This document shows, piece after piece, positions 62,501-64,000 of a stretch of DNA of 64,000 bases. A model generated the notes under the pieces. That model searched no databases and was not told the origin of the DNA. It was given only the letters and a program-made list of their open reading frames with translations. The stretch lies in the NCBI GenBank assembly GCA_001414345.1, contig LLCB01000294.1, positions 1-64,000 on the forward strand. Direction: 5' to 3'. Each line of letters begins with the position of its first letter. Position 1 is the stretch's first letter. The position numbers and the translations under genes were made by a program. The stretch comes from Hymenoscyphus infarciens (lineage: Eukaryota > Ascomycota > Leotiomycetes > Helotiales > Helotiaceae).

Positions 62501-62817
62501 CAAATGTCGCCCAAGATACCAGCCATCCCCAAAATCATCATCGCGTTCAATCAGTTCCACCCGGTCTCCCTTCAACAAGCTTAATTCATCCGAGCTCCGG
62601 GCTGTAAAATCGTCTGGAATCAATCTATGTCAGCGAACTTTCCTTCGAGGCACAGAAGTATGAAACGCGACGGCCATCTCGGTTTCGTTCATGATGCATG
62701 AACAGTATTGGATACAACCACCACTCTAAACTTACGAATTACGATCAATATCTGGCCTGGCTCAGGCCGTGGCTGATCCGGCCGGGCCTGCGGTTCGATC
62801 GACAGTCGAGATGCCAT
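59588..62817 (-). CDS. BOI1: BOI-family polarity scaffold: SH3-SAM-PH protein
   Basis: Exons 62817..62736, 62613..62470, 62418..59588, about 1018 aa. Intron 1 is 122 nt (GT-AG) and intron 2 is 51 nt with a GC-AG boundary (GGAAG|GCAAGA..AAATAG). Domains: N-terminal SH3 (about 24-85: VIHDFTARSSDELSLLKG, ELIERDDDFGDGWYLGR, GLFPEVYTRI), SAM (about 274-342: SSWTPDQVAEYLFTAGVE to LKTWQKIKGL), Pro-rich SH3 ligand RPPPPPKDLP, and C-terminal PH (about 755-895: YSGWMKKKSTNLMTTWKPRLFVLKG). This is the architecture of yeast Boi1/Boi2, which bind Bem1, Cdc42 and phosphoinositides and act in polarised exocytosis and septum checkpoint control. The long linkers are Ser/Thr-rich and presumably phosphorylated. 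The symbol is used by family; only one copy is in the window. Confidence 0.93.
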
Positions 62818-64000
62818 GGTCCTCAATGCTGGCTATGTTTTCTCTTTCTTTGGCTGGAGCACCAAACGTCGTCACCGCGGACGGGTTGTATCTAGAACAA
62901 ACACATCGGCAGAGGGAAAGTGCGATTGTAGAGAATGTGGGGGAAAAATCGAAATTCGAGTTGAGATTTGACCTTTCACCAGCGGACTTCCTGTGGACAG
63001 CTGTCGCGCGGCTCTAGGATGGGAAAGCCAGCTCAATAGGTGTGTTGTTCATGGGTCGGTGGTTGAGCGTCGGGTGCAGCTTGCCAGGCGCCAATAACGG
63101 TGGGGGCTTTGGGCGCAATCGATGGGCGATGATGTAGGAGAGAATTAAAGCAACCGCGAGAAGTCGATGGCGGGTATATGGGGCTCTGTGGTTGTGTATG
63201 ATGGATAGACCGACTCCAGTTTCGAGCGATGGAGGATGAAGTGAAAAGGGGGCTTGGTGAAGCTGTCGATGGGGTGGTTATGGTGTTGTTGCTGCCGGGC
63301 CTTCTTTTGCGGTGGGTTAGCCCCCGGAACCCCCCTCTTGCGCTTTGAGCAGCTTTGGAAAGCGGCACTGAGGAGAGGTTAAACCAACCAGAGGAAAGGA
63401 GGGACTTTATCGGATTTTGGAAAAAGTGACGATAGCTTTTTCATTCGAGGTAGATAGAAGATGGTTTGCAAAATAGGGTGTCGGTGAGAAAAGTAGTATT
63501 GAAAGACACCGTTTCTATTTTCAGTTGCACTCTGCAGCCACCTATGAGAATGCCGCTTTTCCTTTCAAAAATAGGTAGGCTGAGAAATGGAAATCCACGT
63601 GATTTATTGACTTTCCTAAGGCTACTTAGCTCGGCCGTAAATAGATAGCTCCCTGTTCAGTGTAATTTGGTATGAACTTTATTTGTTTTGATTCCCTGGG
63701 TATATGTTCGCAAGTGGATTACCCCAGAGTTGGAATAAGTGAAGGATCCTGTTCCAAATTTCGTGACCTAGGTGGGCTAAGAACTGATGCAAGTCTGATC
63801 TCTTAAATTATTCCAAATTTTTAGGGTAATTTCTGAACCTTGGCTTGGAGGTATTCACTCCAGCTTTTATTGCCCACGAGCTAGCAGGCTAGCCAGCAAC
63901 CTTGAAGGTTCTTGCCGCATCGCTTATCGGTGTGTACCTTAAGCCTTTGCTCCGCAGTCTTTTCGCGGAGAAAGAGGCACTTACTCAACTTTAGCTCAAC
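62818..64000. other. Promoter region of the BOI gene and right window edge
   Basis: An open frame at 63033-63368 (minus, Ser/Pro-rich) has no support and may be 5' UTR. The right part holds repeat family M copy C. No gene called. Confidence 0.45.
63635..63895 (-). repeat. Interspersed repeat family M, copy C (inverted)
   Basis: Reverse complement contains GGCAATAAAAGC, GAGTGAATACCTCC, TTATTCCAACT and CTATTTACGGCC in the order seen in copies A and B. The match is partial in the middle. Confidence 0.5.

Noticed and set aside
63033..63368. 111-codon minus-strand frame, Ser/Pro-rich
   Set aside because: Low complexity and upstream of the BOI start on the same strand; more likely 5' UTR.

Overview
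The window is a filamentous ascomycete (Pezizomycotina) chromosome segment. Short spliceosomal introns (41 to 124 nt) interrupt most genes, and gene-rich DNA of ordinary composition alternates with very AT-rich blocks almost devoid of CA and TG dinucleotides. That is the signature of repeat-induced point mutation (RIP, C to T at CpA). The gene set (SNF1, HAS1, a chromodomain Ty3/gypsy element, 2EXR proteins, SUR7/PalI family, small secreted proteins) fits a leotiomycete-like fungus, but the exact lineage is an inference.

Layout. 1-1062: 3' part of a conserved fungal gene. 1802-4370: SNF1 kinase. 5150-8240: first RIP block, containing a well-delimited 637-bp hAT-like element with a perfect 8-bp target duplication. 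9133-12697: divergent pair, HMCES/SRAP abasic-site protein (-) and the ribosome-biogenesis helicase HAS1 (+). 13129-18268: small secreted protein, a broken SUR7/PalI-like gene and a probably mitochondrial lipase, plus a long hairpin and one copy of a three-copy interspersed repeat. 18470-29200: RIP island A, mostly a degraded Tad-type LINE (+) and unresolved older repeats. 29603-31097: 2EXR-domain gene. 31200-44010: RIP island B, a three-level nest: an L1-like LINE (-) split by a chromodomain Ty3/gypsy element (-), whose 5' LTR is itself split by an 880-bp Mutator-like element. Target-site duplications resolve the inner two layers. 44329-45819: a second 2EXR gene, paralogous to the first and with the same intron position, so island B separates two tandem paralogs. 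46860-51215: more RIP'd DNA, a frameshifted secreted-protein gene and a truncated SDR relic. 51584-62817: arrestin-like trafficking adaptor with a PPxY motif, alpha/beta hydrolase, MFS transporter and a BOI-type SH3-SAM-PH polarity scaffold containing a GC-AG intron.

The genes are mostly independent housekeeping or cell-surface functions (energy sensing, genome maintenance, ribosome assembly, endocytic adaptor, polarity) and show no biosynthetic or operon-like cluster. The most informative content is the transposon archaeology, the gene damage around the RIP islands and a few well-supported non-coding repeats. Coordinates of RIP'd elements are approximate except where LTRs or target duplications fix them.
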